36,967 bases of DNA, taken from the NCBI RefSeq assembly GCF_012034385.1, contig NZ_JAAVJB010000029.1, positions 1 through 36,967 on the forward strand. The letters run 5' to 3'. Each line of letters starts with the position of its first letter. The stretch's first letter is position 1. The notes under the pieces were generated by a model. That model saw only the letters and a list, made by a program, of their open reading frames with translations. It made no database searches and was not told the DNA's origin. Source of the DNA: Streptomyces spiramenti. Lineage in GTDB: Bacteria > Actinomycetota > Actinomycetes > Streptomycetales > Streptomycetaceae. This document shows, piece after piece, positions 14,978 through 23,449 of the stretch. The position numbers were made by a program, and so were the translations under genes.

Positions 14978-15985
14978 GTGACGGAGCTGGGCGAGTACCT
15001 CCGGGCCTGCCGCGCCCGCGTCACCCCCGAGCAGGTCGGTATGCCCACCCTGGGCCACCGCCGGGTACCGGGGTTGCGACGAGAGGAGTTGGCGGCTCTC
15101 GCGGGCGTCAGCGTCGACTACGTGGTCCGCATCGAACAGGGCCGGGCCGGGTCCGCGTCGGAGGAGATCCTCACCGCCCTCGCCCGCGCGCTCGGCCTCG
15201 ACGCCGATGAGCGCGACCACCTCCTCCGCTGCGCCGCCGCGTCAGACGCCGGCACCCGCGCCCGCCCGCGGACCGGCGCGGCGGGACGCCGCACCCCAGC
15301 TCGTGACGTCGGGCGGATCGACCCCGCCACCCGGACGCTGCTGGACAGCGCCGGGGGTGTCGCCGTGCTGGTGCTGGGGCGGCGACTCGACGTCCTCGCC
15401 TGGAACCCGCTCGCCGCCGCACTCCTCACCGACTTCGGCCGGGTGCCGCCGGAACGGCGGAACCTGGTGCGCCTCGCCTTCCTGGACCCAGGTCTGCGCG
15501 CCCGCTACCGGGACTGGGACGTCGTCGGCCCCGAGTGCGTCGCCTACCTCCGCATGGAGGCCGGAGGCTGCGCGGACGACCCGGAGTTCGCCCGGCTCGT
15601 CGGCGAGCTCTCGCTGCGGGACGCCGACTTCCGACGCTGGTGGGCGGAATACCACGTGCGGGCCCACCGCGCCGGCCGCAAGCACTTCCTCCACCCCACG
15701 GCCGGGGAGCTCGCCCTCGACTTCCAGGTCCTGGACGTCCGGGGCGCCGGTCAGCAGCTCCTCCTCTACACCGCGCCCTCCGGCAGCGCGTCCGAGGAAG
15801 CGCTGGAGTTCCTCGCGCGATGGGAGGGAGGCACGCCCGGCGGCGGGTCCGCGGGGCGGCGCACACTGCGGGGCGGGCGCTCGCCCGACGCCGCGGCTGA
15901 GGCCGAAACCGACGACGCCGGCCGGCCCGGCACCGACCCCGCCCGCCCCGATCACCCAGGGTGGCGCCGGTCGTCGCCCCGGTAG
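14978..15985 (+). CDS. XRE regulator with MmyB-type ligand-binding domain, 335 aa
   Basis: Residues 1-75 are a helix-turn-helix of the standard pattern (LGEYLRACRARVTPEQVG, then VPGLRREELAALAGVSVDYVVRIEQG). Residues ~105-275 are the MmyB-like domain (GVAVLVLGRRLDVLAWNPLA, then FLDPGLRARYRDWD, the acidic GELSLRDADFRRWWAEYHVR, and HPTAGELALDFQVL). That domain is thought to bind a lipid-like or small ligand. The last ~60 residues are a disordered acidic/Arg-rich tail. In actinomycetes these regulators usually control an adjacent oxidoreductase; here the candidates are the convergent short-chain dehydrogenase and the upstream aldehyde dehydrogenase. The GTG at 14978 has AGAGAGAGAA before it. The 3' end overlaps the dehydrogenase gene by 34 bases. 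Confidence 0.9.
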   Translation: MTELGEYLRACRARVTPEQVGMPTLGHRRVPGLRREELAALAGVSVDYVVRIEQGRAGSASEEILTALARALGLDADERDHLLRCAAASDAGTRARPRTGAAGRRTPARDVGRIDPATRTLLDSAGGVAVLVLGRRLDVLAWNPLAAALLTDFGRVPPERRNLVRLAFLDPGLRARYRDWDVVGPECVAYLRMEAGGCADDPEFARLVGELSLRDADFRRWWAEYHVRAHRAGRKHFLHPTAGELALDFQVLDVRGAGQQLLLYTAPSGSASEEALEFLARWEGGTPGGGSAGRRTLRGGRSPDAAAEAETDDAGRPGTDPARPDHPGWRRSSPR

Positions 15986-16908
15986 CGGTCGGCACCCTCC
16001 GCCCGTTCCCAGTCGGCCTCGCCGCCGGCCCCCATGACGCCGGTCGCCGACCGCAGGTCCTCCATCGCCGTCCTGCGCAGCTCCCGGCGCGCCACCACCC
16101 CCACGACCACGGGGAACAGCGGTCGCAGCGGCTGGCAGAAGCGCAACCAGGGCGGGGCGTAGACCTGGTTCGACCGGCGGGCCACCCCGGCGGTGAGCCA
16201 CTCGGCCACGCGCGCGGGCGAGTGGACCCGTCTGGCGATGGCGGGCTGGTTGGAGCGGAGAGCCCGCAGCACCGGATGCTCGTCGATGCCGGAGAGCATG
16301 TCCGTCCCCGTCCAGTGCAGGTAGGCGATCCCCACCCCCACGCCGTCCGGCTCCACCTCCCCCCGCAGCGCCTGCGCGAACGACTCCGCCCCCGCCTTCG
16401 AGGCGCAGTAGGCGCTCATCATCGGCGCCGACCCGAAGGCGGCGGTCGACGCGATCTGGAGGAAGTAGCCCCGTGTGCGGAACAGCTGCGGCAGGAACGC
16501 GCGGGCGGTGTTGGCGGAACCGGTCAGATTGACGTCCACGACCCGCTGCCACAGCTCCGGAGCGCACTGCGTGAACGGACCGCCCGCCGCGATACCCGCG
16601 TTGGCCACCACCACGGAGGCGGGACCGAGTCGGGAGGCCACCTCCTCGGCGGCGTCCGCCAACTCGGCACGGTCGGTCACGTCGACCTCGATACCGACGT
16701 TCTCCGTGAGCAGCCCACCGGCGGCCCGGCGGAGAGTCTCCCGCTCCCGGCCGAGCAGCGCCACCCGCATCCCGGCCCCCGCCAGGCGATGGGCCAGCGC
16801 CGCTCCGACCCCCCGAGCCGCGCCGGTCACCACTGCGACCCGGCCCTCCAGGCTGTTCGCGGCCCGGGCGGCTGACCCGCCGCGTCCCCTCGGAGCAGCA
16901 CCCTGCAT
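15952..16908 (-). CDS. Classical short-chain dehydrogenase/reductase, 318 aa
   Basis: This is an NAD(P)-dependent oxidoreductase. The cofactor motif TGAARGVG (28-35), the NAG motif (103-105) and the catalytic S154, Y167 and K171 (SAYCASK) are all present. After the core fold a ~90-residue C-terminal extension includes SPARVAEWLTAGVARRSNQVY and a hydrophobic FPVVVGVVARRELRR. That extension is typical of the membrane-associated SDR subgroup with long tails. ATG 16908 is chosen because AGAGGCGGGA precedes it; the open frame upstream to 16932 adds only a few residues without a site. It is convergent with the MmyB-type regulator. Substrate is unknown; steroid or lipid-like alcohols are common for the subgroup, but this is inference. 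Confidence 0.9.
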   Translation of the reverse strand: MQGAAPRGRGGSAARAANSLEGRVAVVTGAARGVGAALAHRLAGAGMRVALLGRERETLRRAAGGLLTENVGIEVDVTDRAELADAAEEVASRLGPASVVVANAGIAAGGPFTQCAPELWQRVVDVNLTGSANTARAFLPQLFRTRGYFLQIASTAAFGSAPMMSAYCASKAGAESFAQALRGEVEPDGVGVGIAYLHWTGTDMLSGIDEHPVLRALRSNQPAIARRVHSPARVAEWLTAGVARRSNQVYAPPWLRFCQPLRPLFPVVVGVVARRELRRTAMEDLRSATGVMGAGGEADWERAEGADRYRGDDRRHPG

Positions 16909-17121
16909 AGCGCATCCCGCCTCTCGGACCACCGACCGGATCGACCACCGCCCCGGCTCCGCACCGAGGCCGGCTCGTGGTCGGTGTGGCAGCTACACAT
17001 GCCCGGCCCGCCCCCGGTGACACCCGCCCGGGCGGTGAGGGCACCCGTTCCCACCCGTTCGGCGGGCGGGGGCACGGGAGCGGCCCGGCGAACCGGGGTT
17101 CGCCGACGTCGGGTCGAGCGC

Positions 17122-17151
17122 TTGACCCCGCCCTTACGTCATAGTTCTGAC
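17122..17151 (+). promoter_or_regulatory. Candidate promoter/operator of MFS-MerR operon
   Basis: A TTGACC hexamer (17122-17127) is followed by GTCA-N6-TGAC (17138-17151), an inverted repeat ending 8 bases before the ATG. The arrangement leaves no room for a normal leader, so the transcript is probably leaderless. The MerR protein encoded at the end of the operon is the natural candidate binder, but the spacing is not the classical 19-bp MerR layout, so this is tentative. Confidence 0.4.
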
Positions 17152-17158
17152 TGGCCTC

Positions 17159-18415
17159 ATGAAGATCGTTCCCTTCGCCTACCTCTCCTCCTACCTGCTG
17201 TCCCTGCTCGGCAACTCGATCGCCGCGATCGCGCTGCCGCTGATCGTCCTGCAGACGACCGGAAGCGTCCTGGGCGCCGGGGCCGTCGCCGCGGCGACAG
17301 CGCTGCCCGCCGTCGCCGCGGGCCTCCTGATGGGAGTGGTGATCGACCGGATCAACCGGCGCACCTCCTCCGTCGTCACCGACCTGGTCTCGGCGGCGGC
17401 CCTCGGCGCACTACCCGTGGTCGACCACGTCACGGGACTGACGCTGGGCTGGTTCATCCTGTTCGGCATCATCGGCTCCCTCGGCGACGTGCCCGGCATC
17501 ACCGCCCGGGAGACCCTGCTCCCCGCCGTCGTGCGCCACGGCGGCGTCTCCGCCGAACGGCTCATGGGCATCAGGGAATCGCTGGGGGCGGTGGGGCTGC
17601 TCCTCGGCCCGGCGGCTGCGGGTATGCTCATGGTGCTGCTCGACGGCTCCACGGTCCTGTGGATCACCGCGGGCACCTCTCTCGCCGCGGCACTGCTCAC
17701 CCTGCTCATCCCGCACCGGGTCGGCGCCACCGGCCAGGCGGACGACGGGACGCCGTCACCGCCCCCGGGGAACGGCTGGACGCAACTCCGCGACGGGTGG
17801 CGGGCTCTGCTCGGGAGCAGGTTCCTGGTGGCCACGACCTTCCTCGGCCTGGCGCCGGCGGTGGTGCTCGCCTCGATGCAGGGGCTGGTGCTGCCCGTCC
17901 ACTTCTCGATCGCAGGCGAACCCGGCATGCTCGGGTTCGTCCTCACCGCGCTGGCCGCGGGGATGCTGCTCGGCGGATCCGCCTACGCGGCCTTCGGAAC
18001 CCGCGGCCCCCGCCGGGCGTGGTTCGTCTGCGGCCTGGCCGGGACATCCGTCGGCTTCGCCCTGATCGCCACGCTGCACTCGACACAGTTGATCCTCGGC
18101 GGAGCGTTCGTCGCGGGGATCGCGAGCGGTCTGTTCGGCGGACTCCTCGGCGTCCTCATGATCGAGCGCATACCCGAGCGCATGCGCGGACGTGTCCTGG
18201 GAACCCAGAACGCGCTCATGACAGCCGCGCTCCCCGCAGGGATCGTCGCTGCCGCGCTGCTGACCGAGTACGCGGGAATCCGAGTGGCGGCTCTGGTGCT
18301 CGCCGGCGTGTGGCTCCCCGCCCTCGCCCTCGGCCTCTTCTCGGCACCGCTGCGTAACCTGGAACCCGAATCGCGGGGGACGCCCGCGCGAGAGGTGGTG
18401 ACCGACCGTGCGTAG
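17159..18415 (+). CDS. MFS transporter, 418 aa
   Basis: Twelve hydrophobic segments start immediately at residue 5 (FAYLSSYLLSLLGNSIAAIA). Motif A-like loop GVVIDRINRRTSSVVTDLVS lies between helices 2 and 3. The central loop is long (residues ~195-220) and Pro/Asp-rich. In the second half GLFGGLLGVLMIERIPERMRGRVLGTQNALM is the pattern of the MFS group related to macrolide-type exporters. Location is the cytoplasmic membrane, role export of an unknown compound. There is no ribosome binding site in front of the ATG, consistent with a leaderless message. The gene overlaps the following MerR gene by 8 bases, so expression of pump and sensor is coupled. Confidence 0.9.
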   Translation: MKIVPFAYLSSYLLSLLGNSIAAIALPLIVLQTTGSVLGAGAVAAATALPAVAAGLLMGVVIDRINRRTSSVVTDLVSAAALGALPVVDHVTGLTLGWFILFGIIGSLGDVPGITARETLLPAVVRHGGVSAERLMGIRESLGAVGLLLGPAAAGMLMVLLDGSTVLWITAGTSLAAALLTLLIPHRVGATGQADDGTPSPPPGNGWTQLRDGWRALLGSRFLVATTFLGLAPAVVLASMQGLVLPVHFSIAGEPGMLGFVLTALAAGMLLGGSAYAAFGTRGPRRAWFVCGLAGTSVGFALIATLHSTQLILGGAFVAGIASGLFGGLLGVLMIERIPERMRGRVLGTQNALMTAALPAGIVAAALLTEYAGIRVAALVLAGVWLPALALGLFSAPLRNLEPESRGTPAREVVTDRA

Positions 18416-19184
18416 CGGCGAACTCGCCCGCCTGGCAGGTGTCACGGTCCGCACCCTGCGCCACTACCACCAGGTGGGTGTGGTCGCGGAACCGGACCGC
18501 GACAGCAACGGGTACCGTGCCTACGACGTCCACGACCTGGTCCGGGTGCTGCGCGTCAGACGCCTCGCCGCGCTCGGCGTGCCGTTGGAGCGGATGCCCG
18601 GAGTCCTGGACGACGCCGACGGCGACGGCCGGGGCACCGTCGACCTGCTCGACGATCTGGACCGAGAGCTGGCCGACCGCATGGACCGGATCGCGCGCCA
18701 ACGGGAGGTCATCGCCCGCCTGCGCGACCATCGTGCCGCGCCGGACGTCCCTCCGGAGCTCGCCCCCTTCCTCGCCGTCTTCGCGGCGGCCGGGCTCCCC
18801 GCCGACGTGGTGCGGCTCGACCGCGACCAGTCGGTGCTCCTCGCCCACTTCGCGGGGGAGGAGGGGATGGCCAGGCTCGCCCGTTTCTACGAGCGGCTGA
18901 GCGGGCCCGCGCTCTTCCCCGTGGTGGCGGCCGTCAGTGACGCGTTCTCCCGGCTGGGGCCCCAGACCACGGACGAGGAGATCTCGACCTTCGCGGAGAC
19001 GTTCGCCGCGGCGCTCGGACCGGAGATCGGCGGACTCGGACTCGGGTCCGAGGAGGACCCGACGCCGGACCTCGGTGACGCCGTCGAGATGCTCGGCCGC
19101 CACACGGACGACGTGCTCAATCCCCAGCAGCGCCGCGCCCTCCAGCGGCTCGCCGAGATCCTCGAGGCGGCGACCGCACCGTGA
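18408..19184 (+). CDS. MerR-family transcriptional regulator, 258 aa
   Basis: The N-terminus MRSGELARLAGVTVRTLRHY is the MerR winged helix, continuing through GVVAEPDRDSNGYRAYD and the ALGVPLERM linker. A coiled dimerisation helix (residues ~75-110) follows. A ~145-residue effector-binding domain comes next, with no metal-binding cysteines, so it probably senses an organic molecule. Proteins of this family untwist a promoter with an overlong spacer when the ligand binds. The GTG at 18408 lies inside the end of the MFS gene (8-base overlap), making a pump/sensor operon in which the regulator likely controls its own promoter upstream of 17159. The ligand may be the pump's substrate (inference). 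Confidence 0.92.
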   Translation: MRSGELARLAGVTVRTLRHYHQVGVVAEPDRDSNGYRAYDVHDLVRVLRVRRLAALGVPLERMPGVLDDADGDGRGTVDLLDDLDRELADRMDRIARQREVIARLRDHRAAPDVPPELAPFLAVFAAAGLPADVVRLDRDQSVLLAHFAGEEGMARLARFYERLSGPALFPVVAAVSDAFSRLGPQTTDEEISTFAETFAAALGPEIGGLGLGSEEDPTPDLGDAVEMLGRHTDDVLNPQQRRALQRLAEILEAATAP

Positions 19185-19250
19185 CGCGGCGCCCCCGTCG
19201 CGCCCCGTCCACGGCCGAGCGGGGCACGAGCAGCACCCCTGCGGCACACG

Positions 19251-19619
19251 TCAGCCGTCGGCGCACCCCGCCAGTCGGCGGGCCGAGTCCAGGTCGTCGG
19301 CGAGCGGCAGGAACTCCGCGGTGCCGGTCACGGTGAACAGCCGGGTCGCCCAGGCGCGCAGCGGGCCGGCGATAGCCAGCGGCCTCCCCGCGTCCTCGTG
19401 CGCGGTCTTTGTGGAGAGGAGCAGACCGAGGAGGGTGGAGTCGGCGAACGTGAGGCCCGAGATGTCGACGATCGTGCAGGTCGTCGGCGACCGCAGGGCT
19501 TTCGCGAGGGCTTCCTCGAACGGACCGACGGCGTCGACGTCGACCTCGCCGCTGACGGCGACGGTGAAGATGTCGGAACTCTCCGCCGTCGTCACCATGG
19601 CGGGTTGTGGGGGGATCAT
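19251..19619 (-). CDS. STAS-domain anti-sigma factor antagonist, 122 aa
   Basis: The whole protein is a STAS fold of the SpoIIAA/RsbV type: VAVSGEVDVDAVGPFEEAL, then VDISGLTFADSTLLGLLL. S61 in the DST motif is the conserved phosphorylated serine, although the usual second serine is Thr here. In the family, the unphosphorylated form binds an RsbW-like kinase and frees a sigma factor. GGAGG lies 8 bases before ATG 19619. An RsbW-like gene lies 406 bases upstream on the same strand and is the obvious candidate partner. A SpoIIE-type phosphatase at 29814 could remove the phosphate. No sigma-factor gene is in the window. Confidence 0.9.
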   Translation of the reverse strand: MIPPQPAMVTTAESSDIFTVAVSGEVDVDAVGPFEEALAKALRSPTTCTIVDISGLTFADSTLLGLLLSTKTAHEDAGRPLAIAGPLRAWATRLFTVTGTAEFLPLADDLDSARRLAGCADG

Positions 19620-20025
19620 CCTCGAATCCTCCCAGCCCGGGGCGAAATGTTCGGTCTCGTGATGGTCACGTCTTTCCTGTTCTCCAGAGGTCGGACGGGT
19701 GGAGCGGCGCTGCCGACCGGAAGTGACGCGGTCGGGGCGGTCGGTGGAACGACACGCGGGAGGCGGCCGGGCGTCGTCACCGAGCGGCTCGTCCGGTGCT
19801 GCTCGCTGCCGGCGGGCACCGCCGAGGGGCCCACGATCCGTTCCGGGACAGCCTTCTTCCCCGCCGACGCCGCGTCACGAGCCGCCGGCCCTCCCGCTTC
19901 GCCCCGCGAGCTCCGCATCGGCTCGCGGGCCGTCGCCGGGTCCGGCGGGCCGACCGCGGCGCCGGCTCGGTCGCCGTCGGCGGGGCGGCGTGTCGGGCAG
20001 TGTCACCGGTGGGAAGGTGCGGGTG
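19620..20025. other. 406-bp gap between ATPase and STAS genes
   Basis: A 100-codon minus-strand frame (19616-19918) overlaps the STAS start region, but it has no family resemblance or regular coding bias. I therefore treat the stretch as non-coding. It should contain the STAS promoter on the minus strand; the AT-richer GACGTGACCATCACGAGACC region near 19650-19675 is the only candidate. Confidence 0.45.
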
Positions 20026-20511
20026 TCAGACGGTCGCGTCATGCAGAGGCAGGACGGCGGTCAGGCGCTTCCCCACCAGCTCGCGGTGCATCTCGAATCC
20101 GGTGCAGACAGCGGTGACGATCTCGAGGCCGTGGCCGCCGACGCGCCGGGGGTCCTTCTCCCGGATCACCGGGAGCGCCGGGTCGGTGTCCCACACGCTC
20201 ACCCGGGCGCACCCGGCGACGAGTTCCAGCTCCAGCATGTGCGGGCCCGGCGCGTGCCTGCGCACGTTGGTGACCAGTTCGCTGACGACCAGGGGGAGCA
20301 GCATGCGGGCGTCCGCGCCGACATCGACCCCGCCGGTGGTCCGCACGGCTTCCAGGAACCGCTCCGCGAGCGAACGTGCCTCTCCGAGCTCCTCGCTGCC
20401 CTCGTAGGCGGCGCAGGCGCTGACCGGCTGACCCCCCGCGTCCCTGCGGCCCGTCTCGCCCGGTGTCTCCGGCAAGGGGCCACTCGCTTTCCGTGGGCGT
20501 TCCATCATCAT
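20026..20511 (-). CDS. RsbW-like ATP-binding regulator (anti-sigma kinase family), 161 aa
   Basis: The GHKL ATPase core is clear. N82 lies in the N-box (SELVTNVRRHAPG), D108 in the G1 box (VWDTDP) and GGHGLEIV in the G2 box. Length fits the short RsbW/SpoIIAB-like proteins of Streptomyces, which phosphorylate STAS antagonists or bind sigma factors. The start ATG 20511 (MMMERP) has GCGGGA before it. The open frame extends further, to 20796, but without support and into the terminator of the polyprenyl synthase. The N-terminal 35 residues are a charged extension. The likely partner is the STAS protein at 19251. Whether the true target is a sigma factor cannot be told. Confidence 0.85.
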   Translation of the reverse strand: MMMERPRKASGPLPETPGETGRRDAGGQPVSACAAYEGSEELGEARSLAERFLEAVRTTGGVDVGADARMLLPLVVSELVTNVRRHAPGPHMLELELVAGCARVSVWDTDPALPVIREKDPRRVGGHGLEIVTAVCTGFEMHRELVGKRLTAVLPLHDATV

Positions 20512-20727
20512 CAGTCCCGCATGCCCCAACGCCGGGACAACAGTCCTTGTGACGCCACCCATTCGCTCCCGCCGTGCGTCGCGCGCGGGGCAACCGCCCC
20601 GTACCCGGTCGAAGCGGGCATGGTGGGCGGCGGTAGGTCGCGAGACCACCGGCCGGGGCCGCCTGCGCCCGGTCGCCACCCAGCAGCCGGGCCGTCGTTC
20701 GCGTCCGCCGCACAGCTCGTCGGGAAG

Positions 20728-20775
20728 CGACCGGCCCCGTCCCGCCGCGGAGGAGCGGCCGGACGGGGCCGGTCG
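20728..20775 (-). terminator. Stem-loop terminator after polyprenyl synthase
   Basis: A perfect 15-bp stem is formed by 20728-20742 (CGACCGGCCCCGTCC) and 20761-20775, with an 18-base loop. It begins 18 bases beyond the stop of the polyprenyl synthase on the minus strand and separates it from the ATPase gene. Confidence 0.78.
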
Positions 20776-20792
20776 GTGCGTCGCGGGGCGGG

Positions 20793-21881
20793 TCACCGAT
20801 GGCGGCGGAGGGCGTACTCGGCCAACGTCATCAGGTCACGTGAGGCCCCGACGCCCAACGTCGGCTCGGTGAGCGCCGACCGTGCCGCCGCGAGGTGGCG
20901 GCGTGCCTCCGCAAGGGTCGCCTCCCGCCCGCCGGCCGCCTCGGCAAGTGCCGTGGCCTCGGCGGGGTCACCGTCCCGCTCCAGCAGCGAGCGGAGCGAT
21001 CGCCCGGCGGGCGTGGCGGAGCTCAGCGCCGCGAGCACGGGGTAGGTCTTGCGGCGCTCCCGCAGGTCACCGTGGACCGGCTTCCCGGTCACGGCAGGGT
21101 CGCCCCACAGGCCCAGGACGTCGTCGGCGAGCTGGAACGCCACCCCCATGCTGCGCCCGGCCCGGTCAAGCGCCGCCACCGCCGGCGGCTGCGCTCCGCC
21201 CAGGGCCGCGCCCAGGGCGGCGGCGCACCCCAGCAGGGCTCCGGTCTTGCCCTCCACCATGGCGCGGTACTCCTCGGCCCGGACCTGCCGCTCGCCCGAC
21301 CAGGGCCGGGAGGCGAACAGGAGATCGTCCGCCTGGCCGCGTACCAGCTCGCCGAGTGCCCCGGACAGCATCCGCACCGACCGTGCGCTCTGCGAGGAAG
21401 GTCCGGCGTGGGCCAGCGTCTCCACCCCCAGCGCGAACAGCGCGTCCCCCGCCAGTACCGCGGGGCCGGTGCCGTAGGCGTGCCACACCGTCGGCCGGGA
21501 CCGCCGCGTCTCGTCGCCGTCCATGACGTCGTCGTGCAGCAGCGAGAAGACGTGGACCAGTTCAACCGCGACGGCGGCCGGTGTCCCGCGCCGGGCCGGC
21601 GCTCCCGCTGCCTCGGCGCCCAGCAGGGCGAGGGCCTGTCGCAGGCCCTTGCCGCCCCCGGCCCCGGTACGCGCGGCGCCGCCCACCTCGCACCAGCCGA
21701 ACGAGTACCCGGCCATCTCCGCCAGCCACGGATGCAGCCGGCCCACGGCGTCGACCAGATCGGGCCGCACCTCGGCCCGGCAGCGCTCCAGCAGCCGGGC
21801 GGCGCTCTCGGCCCGCTGCGCCCCGCTCGCCCCGGGCGCGGCCCGGCTCGCCTCCCGGAGCGCCGGGCCCCCGGCGCTCAC
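20793..21881 (-). CDS. Polyprenyl diphosphate synthase, 362 aa
   Basis: It condenses isopentenyl diphosphate with an allylic diphosphate. The first Asp-rich motif is DDVMD (117-121, in LLHDDVMDGDETRRSRPTVW). The second is DDVLGLWGD (253-261). The FQ pair precedes the second, and the GKT motif is at 211-213, as in the family. The usual GGKRxRP near residue 78 reads GGGKGLRQ, so the Pro is lost. The residues before DDxxD are small, which normally allows C15-C20 or longer chains; chain length cannot be fixed by eye. The GYSFGW segment before GGGK occurs in the actinobacterial subgroup with variable roles. The GTG at 21881 overlaps the TPR gene stop by GTGA. No terpene cyclase or prenyltransferase is nearby. 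Confidence 0.9.
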   Translation of the reverse strand: MSAGGPALREASRAAPGASGAQRAESAARLLERCRAEVRPDLVDAVGRLHPWLAEMAGYSFGWCEVGGAARTGAGGGKGLRQALALLGAEAAGAPARRGTPAAVAVELVHVFSLLHDDVMDGDETRRSRPTVWHAYGTGPAVLAGDALFALGVETLAHAGPSSQSARSVRMLSGALGELVRGQADDLLFASRPWSGERQVRAEEYRAMVEGKTGALLGCAAALGAALGGAQPPAVAALDRAGRSMGVAFQLADDVLGLWGDPAVTGKPVHGDLRERRKTYPVLAALSSATPAGRSLRSLLERDGDPAEATALAEAAGGREATLAEARRHLAAARSALTEPTLGVGASRDLMTLAEYALRRHR

Positions 21882-22933
21882 GGCGCGACCCCGCGCACCG
21901 TGCCCGCGACGGCGGGAGTGAACTCGGCCTGTGCCCGACGCACCATCTCCAGGGCGTGGCGCAACCCGATGCGCTCCATGGTCACCGCCAGCTCGTCCAG
22001 TTCGGCGACGGTCTCGGCGAGGTCCCGTCCGAGTCGTGCCCGGCACTTCGCGAGCCCCAGCCGGGCCAGTGCCTCGCCCCGCGGCTCACTCATGGTGCGG
22101 AACTCATCGAGGGCCTGCGCGTAGGAGGCCCGGGCGTCCTCGAACCGCTCCGCCCGGTACCGGACGTTGCCCTGCATCTTGTGGTTGTAGGCCAGCGCGC
22201 TGCGCAGGTTCATGGTGCGGCACGTCCGCTCGGCCTCGCGCAGCAGTGCGAGTGCCCGTTCGGCGTCACCGTCGCGCACCGACACCACGTCGGCCAGGCC
22301 GCGCAGCGCCCATGCGTGTCCCCGGTGGTCCTCCGCGTCCGCCGCGATCCCGGCCGCCTCCGCGAACAGGCCATGGGCGGTGTCGAGGTCACCGGTGTTC
22401 CGGTGTATCTGCGCGATGCCCTCCAGTGCCCAGACGGTGTGCCGCGCCTCGCCCCTTCGGCGGGCCTCGGCGAGCAACTGCTCGTGGAGCCGCCGCACCG
22501 CCTCGTAGTCGCCCTGGATGCGCCCGGTCTCCGCCATTCCGGCCAGGGAGTAGCCCCGCGCCACCACGTCGCCACCCCGTTCCCCGAGTTCGGCGGCGAG
22601 GCCGAGCAGGCGTCGGGCGAGGGCGAGGCGACCGCACTGGCGCGCGAGGGTGCCGCCGCTCCACAGCGCCCACGCCATCGCGCCGACGTCCTCGGCCGAC
22701 CGGGCGGTGCGGTACGAGTCCTTCCAGGCGCGTTCCGCCTCCTCGGTGCGCCCCAGGCGCCGGTACGCCTCGGCGGCGGCGAGCCCGGCGCGGGCCGCCT
22801 CCAGCGGCGAGCCGTCGCTGCGGGCGGTCGCGAGCTGCTCGTTGGCGGCGGCCAGCACGTCAGGGAGGGAGGAGTTGACTGACAGAGCGGTGAGGGCGCC
22901 CTGGTACTCGGGGGCGAAGGCCTTGCTGTACAT
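21878..22933 (-). CDS. Tetratricopeptide-repeat protein, 351 aa
   Basis: From residue ~35 to the end the protein is an array of about eight 34-40-residue helix pairs with the A/G-Y-A/L spacing of TPRs. Examples are GLAAAEAYRRLGRTEEAERAW, ALWSGGTLARQCGRLALARR, ALEGIAQIHRNTGDLDTAHG and QGNVRYRAERFEDARASYAQA. There is no DNA-binding or catalytic domain and no signal peptide, so it is probably a cytosolic scaffold or adaptor. It is the first gene of an operon with the polyprenyl synthase (4-base GTGA overlap), which makes that enzyme or its products the likely object of its interaction. ATG 22933 has a GGAAT site. Promoter and operator-like palindromes lie at 22992-23015. Confidence 0.85.
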   Translation of the reverse strand: MYSKAFAPEYQGALTALSVNSSLPDVLAAANEQLATARSDGSPLEAARAGLAAAEAYRRLGRTEEAERAWKDSYRTARSAEDVGAMAWALWSGGTLARQCGRLALARRLLGLAAELGERGGDVVARGYSLAGMAETGRIQGDYEAVRRLHEQLLAEARRRGEARHTVWALEGIAQIHRNTGDLDTAHGLFAEAAGIAADAEDHRGHAWALRGLADVVSVRDGDAERALALLREAERTCRTMNLRSALAYNHKMQGNVRYRAERFEDARASYAQALDEFRTMSEPRGEALARLGLAKCRARLGRDLAETVAELDELAVTMERIGLRHALEMVRRAQAEFTPAVAGTVRGVAP

Positions 22934-23449
22934 CGATTCCTTTCGGCCGAAGGCATCGGTCCCCGGGGCGGATCGCCCCGGTGAGACCTTTATACCGCGT
23001 ATGTATACCCGGTATCTACCGTCGGTCGGGAGGAGGGCTGCGTGGCGCCCACTCCGCCAAGCTGAGCCGCGAGGAACACTGTTGGCCTTGGGCTTCGTGC
23101 CCGGCTACCCCGTGCCGGTTGCCGCACTCCCCGCTCATCGGTCGAACTCCTCCTCCGGCCGGACGAGAGGGCGCCGTGGTGGTGGAAGGCCGTCGTGCGG
23201 GCGTTGTCGCCCCCTCCCGCCGCCTGCTCGCGTGGTCCGGGTGCGTCGCCGTGGGCTCCGGCGTCCGACGCGGGCTGCGTCCGGCGGCGGCGCCACGAAG
23301 GTCGGCCGCCGCCTCCACCGGCCCTGCGGGTGCGCGCAGTCCGTGGCCCGCGGTGGGCAAGCGGACGGCCGGGACGAGTGCTTCGCGAAGTCGCCGGTCG
23401 GAGCCCGGGGGCGTACCGGGCTGTCGGAGGCTCGTGGTGAGATGTCCTG
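22934..23449. other. 516-bp gap upstream of the TPR operon and AraC gene
   Basis: No frame in this stretch carries a recognisable product. It must hold the minus-strand promoter of the TPR operon (around 22980-23030, AT-richer) and the plus-strand promoter of the AraC gene. From 23060 on the DNA is very GC-rich without open frames of good quality. Confidence 0.5.
22992..23015 (-). promoter_or_regulatory. Two tandem 11-bp palindromes, probable operator of the TPR/polyprenyl synthase operon
   Basis: ATACCGCGTAT (22992-23002) and ATACCCGGTAT (23005-23015) are separated by two bases, so their centres are 13 bp apart. Each has ATAC/GTAT arms. On the minus strand the block reads towards the TPR start about 60 bases away, with a TATAAAG right after the first palindrome as a possible -10 element. 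A dimeric repressor binding cooperatively on adjacent turns is the simplest reading. No regulator gene adjoins it on the same strand; the AraC protein is monodomain and unlikely to bind such palindromes. Confidence 0.6.

Noticed and set aside
19616..19918. 100-codon minus-strand frame upstream of the STAS gene
   Set aside because: It overlaps the STAS start, has no ribosome binding site or family resemblance, and shows disordered composition.
20793..21881. Polyprenyl synthase as cargo of a family 2 encapsulin
   Set aside because: The GYSFGW...GGGK region resembles synthases found as encapsulin cargo, but there is no shell gene in the window and the N-terminus before the catalytic core is short, without a clear cargo-loading region.
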